DNA from: Streptomyces sp. Q6
Lineage (GTDB): Bacteria > Actinomycetota > Actinomycetes > Streptomycetales > Streptomycetaceae
Assembly: GCF_036967205.1 (NCBI RefSeq)
Contig: NZ_CP146022.1
Coordinates: 3,410,001 to 3,474,000, forward strand
Direction: 5' to 3'
Length of the DNA stretch: 64,000 nt
A program made the position numbers and the translations under genes. Position 1 is the first letter of the stretch, and each line of letters starts with the position of its first letter. This document shows positions 24,738 through 32,818 of the stretch, piece after piece. Under the pieces are notes generated by a model, which was given only the letters and a program-made list of their open reading frames with translations, was not told the DNA's origin and searched no databases.

Positions 24738-25754
24738 ATGAAGCTTCGCCGCGCACTGGTGACGGCTGCCGCCACGGCCGCCATAGCCCCGATCGCGCTC
24801 CTCTCCGCGCCGTCCGCTTTCGCCGACGAGACGCCGGCCGCCGGTGGCACGGAGACCCGGACGACGGCCCCCGAGGTGACGCCGCCCGCGAGCACCACCC
24901 CCGCGGGCACCACCGAGACGACGCCCCCGGCGACCGCGGGTGAGACCACCCCCGCGACCGGTGGGACGACCACCCCGGCCGAGGTCGCCCCGACGACCAA
25001 GCCCGCCGCGACGTCGCCGAGCGCCACCGACACCACCATCGCCTCGCCCACCGAGGACGAGTGCACCGACTACGAGGACAGCCCCGGCACGCTCGCCGAA
25101 CTGCGCGGCCTGCCCTCGAAGATCGTCGCCGGCTCCGGCTGGCACGGCTTCACCTTCCGCGTCTCCAACTACACCGGCGAGGACTTCGAGTCGGTCTCCG
25201 CGCAGCTGTACGCGTTCGCGTACGCCTACGACAAGAACACCACGGAGATCAGCAAGTACCTGCACGTCCAGTGGTTCGAGGACGGGGCCGGCTGGCACGA
25301 CCTGGACACCGACATCGAGTCCTCGGACGACGTGTCGTTCCCCGCCTCCGGTGCTCTCGCGGCCGGTGCCCACGCCGACATCAAGCTCCGCATCCAGGTC
25401 GACGCCAAGGCCCCGAACGGGCTCGGCGGCTCGGTGGCGTTCGCCACCAGTGTGAACGCGGAGGGCGTCTGCGGCTTCAGCGTTCCCGAGGACCAGGAGT
25501 ACCGCTTCGAGATCCTGGCCGCGGGCACCAAGCCGGGCAAGGTTCCGCCGGCCACCAGCGAGCCGTCGCCGTCGCCGTCGGCGAGCAACACCCCGGCGCC
25601 GCAGTCCAGCAGCACCCCGCTGGCGGGCTCGCTCGCCTCGACCGGTTCCAACTCGATGCTGCCGACCGTCGGCCTCGTCGGCGGGGTCGCCGTCGTCGCC
25701 GGTGCCGGTGTCGTGTACTCGGTGCGCCGCCGCAAGGTGAGCAGCGAGGCGTGA
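24738..25754 (+). CDS. LAXTG-anchored, Thr/Pro-rich cell-surface protein
   Basis: A 338-residue secreted protein probably attached to peptidoglycan by a class E sortase. The signal peptide covers residues 1-30 (LVTAAATAAIAPIALLSAPS, ending AFADE). Residues 34-105 are a Thr/Pro/Ala-rich stalk. A beta domain of about 150 residues follows (GWHGFTFRVSNYTGEDFESV, LHVQWFEDGAGWHDL) with cysteines in DECTDYE and EGVCGFSV. The end carries a Ser/Pro linker, LASTG at 299-303, a hydrophobic segment and RRRK. ATG 24738 was preferred to the upstream in-frame codon at 24714. Divergent from the lipoprotein gene. Confidence 0.9.
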   Translation: MKLRRALVTAAATAAIAPIALLSAPSAFADETPAAGGTETRTTAPEVTPPASTTPAGTTETTPPATAGETTPATGGTTTPAEVAPTTKPAATSPSATDTTIASPTEDECTDYEDSPGTLAELRGLPSKIVAGSGWHGFTFRVSNYTGEDFESVSAQLYAFAYAYDKNTTEISKYLHVQWFEDGAGWHDLDTDIESSDDVSFPASGALAAGAHADIKLRIQVDAKAPNGLGGSVAFATSVNAEGVCGFSVPEDQEYRFEILAAGTKPGKVPPATSEPSPSPSASNTPAPQSSSTPLAGSLASTGSNSMLPTVGLVGGVAVVAGAGVVYSVRRRKVSSEA

Positions 25755-25776
25755 GTTCGCGTACCTAGGGATACGG

Positions 25777-25812
25777 GAAGGACCCGCACTCGGAGGGGGG
25801 TGCGGGTCCTTC
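25777..25812. terminator. bidirectional terminator
   Basis: Perfect 13-bp arms (25777-25789 and 25800-25812) around a ten-base loop lie between the convergent LAXTG gene and GMC oxidoreductase gene. Confidence 0.9.
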
Positions 25813-25842
25813 GCGCGTCTCCGGCGTCTTTGGACGACTGCC

Positions 25843-27651
25843 CTACGTGGTCTGCTCCTCGGGGGTCTTCGGCGGCACCGCCGGCATCCCCAGGAACGGC
25901 AGCTTCAGCGCGCCGAACGCGTCCTTCGGGACCGCCGGGTGCTTCGGCTCGACGGGCGCGAGCCGCCGGTAGGCCGTGCCGCTCGCCGGACGCGGGTCCT
26001 CCTCGCCCTTGTTGGGCCAGTACGCCATCGCGCGCTCGGCCTGCGCCGTGATGGTCAGCGACGGGTTGACGCCGAGGTTCGCGGAGACCGCGGCGCCGTC
26101 CACCACCGAGATGCCGGGGTGGCCGTAGACCCGGTGGTACGGGTCGATGACGCCCGTGTCCGCGCTGTCGCCGATGGGGCAGCCGCCGAGGAAGTGGGCG
26201 GTGAGCGGGGTGCCCATCAGCTCGCCGACGTTCGACCCGGCGAAGCCGTTGATCTCGGCGGCGATCGCGGACGCGCCCCGGGACGCCGCCTCGATCTGCT
26301 TGGGGTTGGGGGCGCCGTGGCCCTGCTCGGCCGTGAGCAGTCCCTTGCCGACGCCGTCCGGCTTCAGGTACGTCGTCAGCGAGTTGTCGAGGGACTGCAT
26401 GACGAGACCGATGATCGTCTTCTCCGACCAGCGGCGGTTGGAGAGCGAGCGGACCGCCAGGCTCGGGTGCCTGGCCACGTTCGCCAGCCAGCCCGCGACC
26501 CTCGACGAGCCCTCGGCGTACGGGACCTGGAGGATGGACATGCCGCCCATCGCGTTGGAGCCCTTGCCGTAGCGGACCGGCTCGATGTGCGTGTTCTCGT
26601 CCGGGTGGATGGACGAGGTGATCGCCACGCCGCGCGTGAAGTCGGCCTTCGCCGCGCCGTGCTTCTTGCGGTAGCGCCGGTCGGTGGTCTGCGCGCCGAC
26701 GAGCGCCTCGGAGTTGGTCCGGGTCAGCTCGCCCAACCTCTTCGACAGGTACGGGAGTTGGCCGCCGGCCTTCATCCTGTGCAGCAGGGTCTGCGTGCCG
26801 TAGGTGCCGGCCGCGATGACGACCTTGCGGGCCGTGAAGGTGCGGCCCGCGCCCTTCTTCCTGTTGTCGGTGGGCAGCGTCGCGACCGCGTAGCCGCCCT
26901 GCGAGTCGTCCGTCACCGAGACGACGGTGGTCAGCGGGTGGACGACGGCGCCCGCCTTCTCGGCGAGGTACAGGTAGTTCTCGTTGAGCGTGTTCTTGGC
27001 GCCGTGGCGGCAGCCCGTCATGCACTCGCCGCACTCGGTGCAGGCCTTGCGGGCGGGCCCCGCGCCGCCGAAGTACGGGTCCGCGACCTGCTCGCCCGGC
27101 TCGGCCCGCGTACCGCCGTCGGCGTCGTCGCCGTCACCGAAGAACACGCCGACCGGCGCCATGTGGAAGGTGTCGCCGACGCCCATGGACCGGGCCGCCG
27201 CCTTCAGGTGCACGTCGGCCGGGGTCATCGTCTTGTTGAGCCGCACCCCGAGCATCCGCCGGGCCTGGTCGTAGAACGGCTTGAGCTCGTCCTGCCAGTC
27301 GGTGATGTCCTTCCACTGCGGGTCCTCGAAGAACGGCTTCGGGGGCACGTAGAGGGTGTTGGCGTAGTTCAGCGAGCCGCCGCCGACACCGGCGCCCGCC
27401 AGCACCATCACGTTGCCGAGCAGGTGGATGCGCTGGATGCCGTACATGCCGAGCCGGGGCGCCCAGAGGTAGTTCTTGAGGTCCCAGGAGTTCTTCGGGA
27501 GGGTGCCCGGCGCGAACCGGCGCCCCGCCTCCAGGACACCGACCCGGTAGCCCTTCTCGGTCAGCCGCAGCGCGGACACGGCTCCGCCGAAGCCGGAACC
27601 GACGACCAGGACGTCGTAGTCGTACGCGGAGGCGTCGTCGCCCATCGCCAT
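25843..27651 (-). CDS. GMC-family FAD oxidoreductase, cholesterol-oxidase-like
   Basis: A 602-residue flavoenzyme. The FAD dinucleotide motif is YDVLVVGSGFGGAVSALRLT, with GVLEAGRRF and the GMC signature LAGAGVGGGSLNYANTLYVP. A four-cysteine segment CTECGECMTGCRHGAKNTL, also present in mycobacterial ChoD-type proteins, follows at about residue 205. C-terminal active-site region: AHFLGGCPIGDSADTGVIDP then HPGISVVDGAAVSANLGVNP. Start 27651 follows AAGGAG by 9 bp; the second Met two codons on is weaker. Oxidation of a sterol or other alcohol is likely; the substrate is uncertain. It lies 62 bp downstream of the aldehyde dehydrogenase gene and may be co-transcribed. Confidence 0.9.
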   Translation of the reverse strand: MAMGDDASAYDYDVLVVGSGFGGAVSALRLTEKGYRVGVLEAGRRFAPGTLPKNSWDLKNYLWAPRLGMYGIQRIHLLGNVMVLAGAGVGGGSLNYANTLYVPPKPFFEDPQWKDITDWQDELKPFYDQARRMLGVRLNKTMTPADVHLKAAARSMGVGDTFHMAPVGVFFGDGDDADGGTRAEPGEQVADPYFGGAGPARKACTECGECMTGCRHGAKNTLNENYLYLAEKAGAVVHPLTTVVSVTDDSQGGYAVATLPTDNRKKGAGRTFTARKVVIAAGTYGTQTLLHRMKAGGQLPYLSKRLGELTRTNSEALVGAQTTDRRYRKKHGAAKADFTRGVAITSSIHPDENTHIEPVRYGKGSNAMGGMSILQVPYAEGSSRVAGWLANVARHPSLAVRSLSNRRWSEKTIIGLVMQSLDNSLTTYLKPDGVGKGLLTAEQGHGAPNPKQIEAASRGASAIAAEINGFAGSNVGELMGTPLTAHFLGGCPIGDSADTGVIDPYHRVYGHPGISVVDGAAVSANLGVNPSLTITAQAERAMAYWPNKGEEDPRPASGTAYRRLAPVEPKHPAVPKDAFGALKLPFLGMPAVPPKTPEEQTT

Positions 27652-27713
27652 TGATGGTTCTCCTTGTGTGCGTGTGCGGCTCGTGGGTGGCGGGTCACGC
27701 CCGGAGGCGGCGG

Positions 27714-29339
27714 CTACTTCAGGCGGAGCCGCTTCATCGCGCTCAGGCTGCGGGTCATGAACGCCGCGTACTTCTCGTCGTCCATCCCGAACGAGGGCGC
27801 CATCGGCATCACCCGCTGGTGCGCGACGGTCTGCGCCTCGGTGTACTTGAGGATGCCCTCGGAGCCGTGCCGGCGGCCGAGGCCCGAGTCCTTCATGCCG
27901 CCCATGGGCGACTGGACGCTGCCGTACGCGGGCGCGTAGCCCTCGTTGATGTTGACGGTGCCGGTGCGCAGCCGGGCGGCGACCGCGTGGCCGCGCTTGG
28001 CGTCCTTCGTCCAGACCGACGAGTTGAGGCCGTACGGGGTCGCGTTGGCGACGCCGATGACCTCGTCCTCGTCCGTGAAGCGGTAGACGGACACGACCGG
28101 ACCGAAGGTCTCCTCGCCGCACACCGCCATCGGCGCCTCGACGCCGTCCAGGATGGTGGGCTCGAAGAAGTACGGGCCGATGTCGGGGCGCGCGACCCCG
28201 CCCGCGACGAGCGTGGCGCCCTTGGCGACGGCCTCCTCGACGTGCCGGGTGACGGTCTCCAGCTGCCGCTCGCCGACGAGCGAGCCCATGTCGGCGCCGT
28301 ACGCGAGGGACCTGCCGAGCCGCATGCCGCGGGTCCGGGCGGCGAACCGCTCCAGGAACACGTCGGCGATCGACTCGTGGACGTACAACCGCTCGATGGA
28401 GATGCACAGTTGGCCCGCGGACGAGAAGCAGGCCCGCACCGCGCCCGCGGCGGCCTTCTCCACGTCGGCGTCCTCCAGGACCAGCATGGCGTTCTTGCCG
28501 CCGAGTTCCAGCGACACTCCGACCAGGCGCGCGGCGGCGCCCTGCGCGACTTCGCGTCCCGTGCGGGTGGAGCCGGTGAAGGAGACGTAGTCGGCGTGCT
28601 TGACCAACTCCGGTCCCACGACCGGGCCTTCGCCGAGGACGACCTGGAAGACCTCGGCGGGGAGCCCGGCCTCGATGAGCAGGTCGCGGGCCCACAGGGC
28701 GGTCAGGCAGGTCTCGGTGTCGGGCTTCATCACGACCGCGTTGCCCGCGACGAAGGCGGGGAGCGCGTCGCCGACCGACAGTTCCAGGGGGTAGTTCCAC
28801 GGCGCGATCTGGCCGACGACACCGCGCGGCTGGCGCAGCTCGGTCACCTTGGTGAGCGTCGGGACGGCGCCGGTGTGCCGCCTGGGCTTCAGGTAGGAGG
28901 GGGCCTTGCGGCCGTAGTGCCGGGCCGCGACGGCGACGGCCTGCACCTCTTCGTGCGCGTGCAGCCGGGCCTTGCCGGTCTCCAGCTGGATCAGGTCGAG
29001 GACCTCGGCCTGGCGGGCGAGCACCAGGTCGTGGAAGCGCAGCAGGACGGCGGCGCGCTGCCGGACCGGCGTCTTCGCCCAGACCTCCTGGGCGGCGCGG
29101 GCCCGCTCGAACGCGGTCGCCACGTCCTCCGGCGTCGACTCGGGCAGGTCGGCCAGCTTCTCGCCGGTGAACGGCGTGTGGTTCGCGGTCCGCCCCGAGC
29201 CGACGACGTCCCGGGTGAGCTGCGCGACCAGCTCCGGCGTGACCACGTCGGAGGCGGTGCGCGCGCCCTCGGGGGCGGCGGCGATCGGGTTCGTACCGGT
29301 CTTCTGCTGCGTCTCAGCCTGGGCCTGCGAGTCCGTCAT
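27714..29339 (-). CDS. gabD2: succinate-semialdehyde dehydrogenase, GabD2-type
   Basis: A 541-residue NAD(P)-dependent aldehyde dehydrogenase. The fold motifs are clear: GQIAPWNYPLELSVGDALPA, VSFTGSTRTGREVAQGA, catalytic Glu in GVSLELGGKNAMLVLEDADV and catalytic Cys in CFSSAGQLCISIERLYVH (FxxxGQxC). The length and the N-terminal extension match actinobacterial GabD2 enzymes, which oxidise succinic semialdehyde to succinate. It is the upstream gene of a probable pair with the GMC oxidoreductase; an alcohol-to-aldehyde-to-acid sequence is a possible joint role. Confidence 0.92.
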   Translation of the reverse strand: MTDSQAQAETQQKTGTNPIAAAPEGARTASDVVTPELVAQLTRDVVGSGRTANHTPFTGEKLADLPESTPEDVATAFERARAAQEVWAKTPVRQRAAVLLRFHDLVLARQAEVLDLIQLETGKARLHAHEEVQAVAVAARHYGRKAPSYLKPRRHTGAVPTLTKVTELRQPRGVVGQIAPWNYPLELSVGDALPAFVAGNAVVMKPDTETCLTALWARDLLIEAGLPAEVFQVVLGEGPVVGPELVKHADYVSFTGSTRTGREVAQGAAARLVGVSLELGGKNAMLVLEDADVEKAAAGAVRACFSSAGQLCISIERLYVHESIADVFLERFAARTRGMRLGRSLAYGADMGSLVGERQLETVTRHVEEAVAKGATLVAGGVARPDIGPYFFEPTILDGVEAPMAVCGEETFGPVVSVYRFTDEDEVIGVANATPYGLNSSVWTKDAKRGHAVAARLRTGTVNINEGYAPAYGSVQSPMGGMKDSGLGRRHGSEGILKYTEAQTVAHQRVMPMAPSFGMDDEKYAAFMTRSLSAMKRLRLK

Positions 29340-29424
29340 GGAGGGGAGCGTATGCCGAAGCCGGCGCTTTCGGTACCCATCGGTAATCGGCCTTCACCGA
29401 GTACACACACCGCGCCAGTGATCG

Positions 29425-29462
29425 CTGGCAGCAAAGCCGCTGATCAGGGGCTTTGCTGCCAG
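29425..29462. terminator. terminator downstream of the kinase array
   Basis: Perfect 14-bp arms 29425-29438 and 29449-29462 enclose a ten-base loop. It lies 22 bp beyond the stop of the last kinase gene and before the gabD2 promoter. Confidence 0.88.
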
Positions 29463-29484
29463 TCATTCGCGCGTGAACCCGCCC

Positions 29485-31095
29485 TCAACTCTTTTCGAGC
29501 ACGAGGCGGTCACGGGCTCCCTTGAAGGCGTCGGTGCCCTGCTTCTCGTACGGCCCACCCTTCGGCATGACCACGCCCAGGTCGTAGCGGCCCTTCTCGT
29601 CGACGACGTACAGGCGCATCTCGCGCATCACGCCGCTCTGGGTCGCGTCCGTGTACGTGATGTCGAGCTGGGCCGCGTCCATGCCGTGGAAGCTGGTCCT
29701 GGTGACGGTCCTGCGGATGTCGCTGTAGTCGTGGTCCGCGTAGGAGTCGGCCACGCTCGTCGCCCAGGCGAACGCCGTCGAGCCGCCCTGCTGGGGAGCC
29801 CAGCGCTTCAGGCTCAGCGTCACGTCGCTGCGCGGGTCGGTGTACTGGACGCCGTCCCTGGACGGGTCGTGGTAGGCGTCGACGAGGCTCTTGGGCACCG
29901 CGACGACGGCTTTGAGGTCGGTCTCCTCGTGGACGGTCCAGCCCTCGTCGCCCGCGCTCGGCGAGGCGGAGTTCCGGGCCGCGCCCGGGGCGGGGGCCGA
30001 GGCGGAGGCGTGGAGGCCGGCCCGCGCCTCCCGCCCCTGCGGCTGCCCTTCGTCGTCGGCAAGCGACGTGCCGAACCAGATTCCGCCGCCGACCAGCACG
30101 GCACCGGCCAGCGCGAGGGCGACCCGCCCGCGCCCGCGCTTCCCGGCGGGTACGGGTACGGGCACGACGGTGGTCCCGGGAGCAGGCTCGGGATCAGGAT
30201 CAGGATCAGGATCGGGCTCGGGCTCGGGCTCGGGCTCGGGTTCCCGCGCGGGCTCGGGCAGGGCGCGCCCGTCGACCGCCGCCGCGAGCCCCGCCTCCAC
30301 CTCCGCCGCCGACGGCCGCGCCGCCGGGTCCTTGGCGAGCAGCCGTCCGATCAACGGGCCGAGCGCCCCGGCCCGTTCGGGCGCCGGCGGGTCGAAGGAG
30401 AGGATCGCCGCGAGCGTCGACTCCAGCGTCGTACGGCGGAACGGGGACCAGCCGTCCACGGCCGCGTACAGCAGAACTCCCAGCGACCACAGGTCACTTG
30501 CCGGTCCCGCACCCTCGCCCGACATCCGCTCCGGCGCGATGCACTCCAGCGAGCCGACGAACTCGCCGCTCACCGTCAGCGACTCCTCGCCCTGGATGTG
30601 CGCGATGCCGAAGTCGGTGAGGACGACACGGCCGTGCGGGCCGAGCAGCACGTTCGCCGGTTTCACATCGCGGTGCACGATGCCCTTGGCGTGCGCGGCG
30701 CGCAGCGCGCCGAGGACGGCGAGGCCGATCCCGGCGGCCTCCCGCGGGGCGAGCGGGCCGCGTTTGAGCGCCTCGTGCAGCGATTCGCCGCGCACCAACT
30801 CCATGACGATCCACGGCAGTTGGTCCTCGACGACGACGTCGTGGATCGCGACGGCCGAGTGGTGCTCGACGCTGGCGGCGGCCCGTGCCTCGCGCTGGAG
30901 CCGGGCGTAGGCGCGCTGCTGCGCCTCGCCGTGCGGGTCTCCGGGCAGCCGCGGCTGCTTGACGGCGACGTCGCGGCCGACGCGTTCGTCGACGGCGTGC
31001 CAGACCGTGCCCATGCCTCCGGAGCCGATCCGCTCGACGAGCCGGTAGCGGCCGCCGATCAGCCGGCCCTGTTCCTGTGTCCCCGTGTATGCCAT
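29485..31095 (-). CDS. transmembrane Ser/Thr protein kinase (array gene 6)
   Basis: A 536-residue Hanks-type kinase. Glycine loop IGSGGMGTV, Lys46 in DVAVKQP, catalytic Asp143 in GIVHRDVKPANVLL, DFG at 161-163 and the APE-like IAPERMSG are all intact. A long acidic Glu/Pro-Asp/Pro linker occupies about 281-306, the membrane helix lies near 324-345, and about 190 extracytoplasmic residues follow (LKAVVAVPKSLVDAYHDPSR, LDITYTDATQSGVMREMRLY), lacking PASTA repeats. The 1-bp gap to the preceding kinase gene indicates one operon. Related clusters in S. coelicolor (around SCO4775-SCO4779) act on spore-wall synthesis, as I recall. Confidence 0.93.
   Translation of the reverse strand: MAYTGTQEQGRLIGGRYRLVERIGSGGMGTVWHAVDERVGRDVAVKQPRLPGDPHGEAQQRAYARLQREARAAASVEHHSAVAIHDVVVEDQLPWIVMELVRGESLHEALKRGPLAPREAAGIGLAVLGALRAAHAKGIVHRDVKPANVLLGPHGRVVLTDFGIAHIQGEESLTVSGEFVGSLECIAPERMSGEGAGPASDLWSLGVLLYAAVDGWSPFRRTTLESTLAAILSFDPPAPERAGALGPLIGRLLAKDPAARPSAAEVEAGLAAAVDGRALPEPAREPEPEPEPEPDPDPDPDPEPAPGTTVVPVPVPAGKRGRGRVALALAGAVLVGGGIWFGTSLADDEGQPQGREARAGLHASASAPAPGAARNSASPSAGDEGWTVHEETDLKAVVAVPKSLVDAYHDPSRDGVQYTDPRSDVTLSLKRWAPQQGGSTAFAWATSVADSYADHDYSDIRRTVTRTSFHGMDAAQLDITYTDATQSGVMREMRLYVVDEKGRYDLGVVMPKGGPYEKQGTDAFKGARDRLVLEKS
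30187..30246 (-). repeat. hexanucleotide repeat encoding Glu-Pro/Asp-Pro linker
   Basis: Tandem six-base units (GGATCA then GGCTCG on the plus strand) encode alternating DP and EP dipeptides just before the membrane helix of the kinase. The array is a multiple of three, so slippage would change linker length without shifting frame. Confidence 0.85.
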
Positions 31096-31096
31096 C

Positions 31097-32719
31097 TCAG
31101 AGTGTCGTGATGTCCAGGTTGGCGATGACCGTTCTGGCGACCTCGCGGCCGCGCTCGGTCAGGTCGCCCGCGCCGGGGTAGCCGATCGTGACCCGGTACA
31201 TGTCACCCTTCGTGGTCTTGTAGTAGAAGACCTTGAGCTCGCGCGGCCTGGGGTCGTTGATGTCGTCCGTCTTGTACGTGACGGTGTTCTCGGCGGCGGG
31301 CTTGTCCCGGTACGTGGCCTTGCTCTCCGGAGTCGTCTTCGCGCCCTCCGGCATGTCGAGGCCGGAGTCGCCGTCCGACGTGAACTCGTCGTCGTCGGCG
31401 TACATCTGGGAGGCCGCCGAGTCCTTGATCTCGTTGAGCGTGTCGTCCTTCTTGCGCCGCAGTTCCACGGCGACGGTGATGGCACCGCTCCAGTCGGTGT
31501 ACTTCACCCAGTCCTTGTACGTGTCCGTGTCCTCGGGCCTGCCCACCTGGTAGGACGCGGGCACGGCCACCGTCACGCCGAGCGGTTCGTGGGCCCGCTC
31601 CCGCCACCCGTCCGGCAGCGGCCCGGCGAACGGGTCCGCGACGACCAGGTACGCGGCGACCGCCAGGGCGACCACGCCCGCGCCGATCCCGATGAGCGCC
31701 TTGCGGCCGAGCCGCAGACCGCCCTGCGCGGACCCGGTCCGCACGACCTGGGTGGGCTGCGGGGCGGGCGGTTCGGCGGCGCGCTGGAGCAGGGCGCGCA
31801 CCCGTGCCGCGTCCGGGCGGCGGGCCGGGTCCTTCTGGAGCAGCCCGTTGATGGCCTCGGCGAGCGGGCCCTGCGCGGCGGCGGGCGCGGCCGGCGTCGC
31901 GTTCAGGACGGACTGGAGCGTGGCCGGGGTGTTGGTGCGGCGGAACGGCGAGACGCCCTCGGTCGCCGCGTACAGCACGACACCGAGCGACCAGAGGTCG
32001 GAGGCGGGGCCCGGCCGCTGGCCCAGCACCCGCTCGGGCGCGATGAATTCGGGCGAGCCGACGAAGCCGCCGGTGTCGGTCAGGTTGGTCTCGCCCTCGA
32101 TCTGGGCGATGCCGAAGTCGGTGAGGATGACACGGTCGTACCGGCCCAGCATGACGTTGTCGGGCTTCACGTCGCGGTGCAGGATGCCGGCGGCGTGCGC
32201 GGCTTCGAGGGCGCCGAGCACCTCGAGGCCGATCCGGGCCGCGTCGCGCGCGCCGAGCGTGCCTTCCTGGAGCGCGTCGCCGAGCGAACGTCCCTGCACG
32301 AACTCCATGACGATCCACGGCTGTCCGTCCTCGACGGCCACGTCGTGGACGTTCACCACCGCCGGGTGGTCGAGCCGGGCGGCGGCGCGCGCCTCGCGCC
32401 GCATCCGCTCGAACACATTGGCCCGCTCCGGGGCGGGCAGGTGGTCGGGGATGCGCGGCTCCTTGACCGCGACCTCCCGGTCCACCGTCTCGTCCTTGGC
32501 CCGCCACACGGTGCCCATGCCGCCGTGCCCGAGCTTGCTCAGCAGCCGGTAGCGCCCGGCGACGAGCCGGCCCGCGCCCGGCTCGGACTGCGCCACGACC
32601 TGCGTGGGCCGGGCGTACGGGTTCCCCTGCTGCGGCGTGTGCGCCGGCTGCCGCGGCGGTTGCAGGCCGAAGCTCGTGGGATCGTTCGGGCCATGGACGG
32701 CTCCCCCGTTGTCACTCAT
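31097..32719 (-). CDS. transmembrane Ser/Thr protein kinase (array gene 5)
   Basis: A 540-residue active-type kinase. A Gln/Pro-rich leader of 50 residues precedes the domain. Landmarks: LGHGGMGTVWRA, Lys86 in EVAVKEP, Asp183 in GILHRDVKPDNVML, DFG 201-203 and EFIAPERVLG. The membrane helix is at 341-362 (ALIGIGAGVVALAVAAYLVV). The 178-residue outer domain contains GVTVAVPASYQVGRPEDTDT and LKVFYYKTTKGDMYRVTIGY. ATG 32719 (MSDNGGAVHG) was chosen over the upstream 32770 codon. It ends 1 bp before the next kinase gene, so the two are translationally linked. Confidence 0.92.
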   Translation of the reverse strand: MSDNGGAVHGPNDPTSFGLQPPRQPAHTPQQGNPYARPTQVVAQSEPGAGRLVAGRYRLLSKLGHGGMGTVWRAKDETVDREVAVKEPRIPDHLPAPERANVFERMRREARAAARLDHPAVVNVHDVAVEDGQPWIVMEFVQGRSLGDALQEGTLGARDAARIGLEVLGALEAAHAAGILHRDVKPDNVMLGRYDRVILTDFGIAQIEGETNLTDTGGFVGSPEFIAPERVLGQRPGPASDLWSLGVVLYAATEGVSPFRRTNTPATLQSVLNATPAAPAAAQGPLAEAINGLLQKDPARRPDAARVRALLQRAAEPPAPQPTQVVRTGSAQGGLRLGRKALIGIGAGVVALAVAAYLVVADPFAGPLPDGWRERAHEPLGVTVAVPASYQVGRPEDTDTYKDWVKYTDWSGAITVAVELRRKKDDTLNEIKDSAASQMYADDDEFTSDGDSGLDMPEGAKTTPESKATYRDKPAAENTVTYKTDDINDPRPRELKVFYYKTTKGDMYRVTIGYPGAGDLTERGREVARTVIANLDITTL

Positions 32720-32818
32720 GTCCCCATCAGTACCGTGCGGGGCGGCCCGGATACCACTCCGGTCACGCACTTGTGACCGCGCTGATGCGCACGCTCACCC
32801 CCTTCCCGTATGCGGGAG

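Noticed and set aside
27652-28800. Apparent 380-codon N-terminal extension of the GMC oxidoreductase
   Set aside because: It is out-of-frame sequence over gabD2 with Arg/Gly/Pro-rich composition; a strong ribosome site and the FAD motif place the start at 27651.
30187-30246. Short regular repeats considered as a CRISPR array
   Set aside because: The units are contiguous hexamers with no spacers and lie within a kinase coding region, encoding EP/DP pairs.
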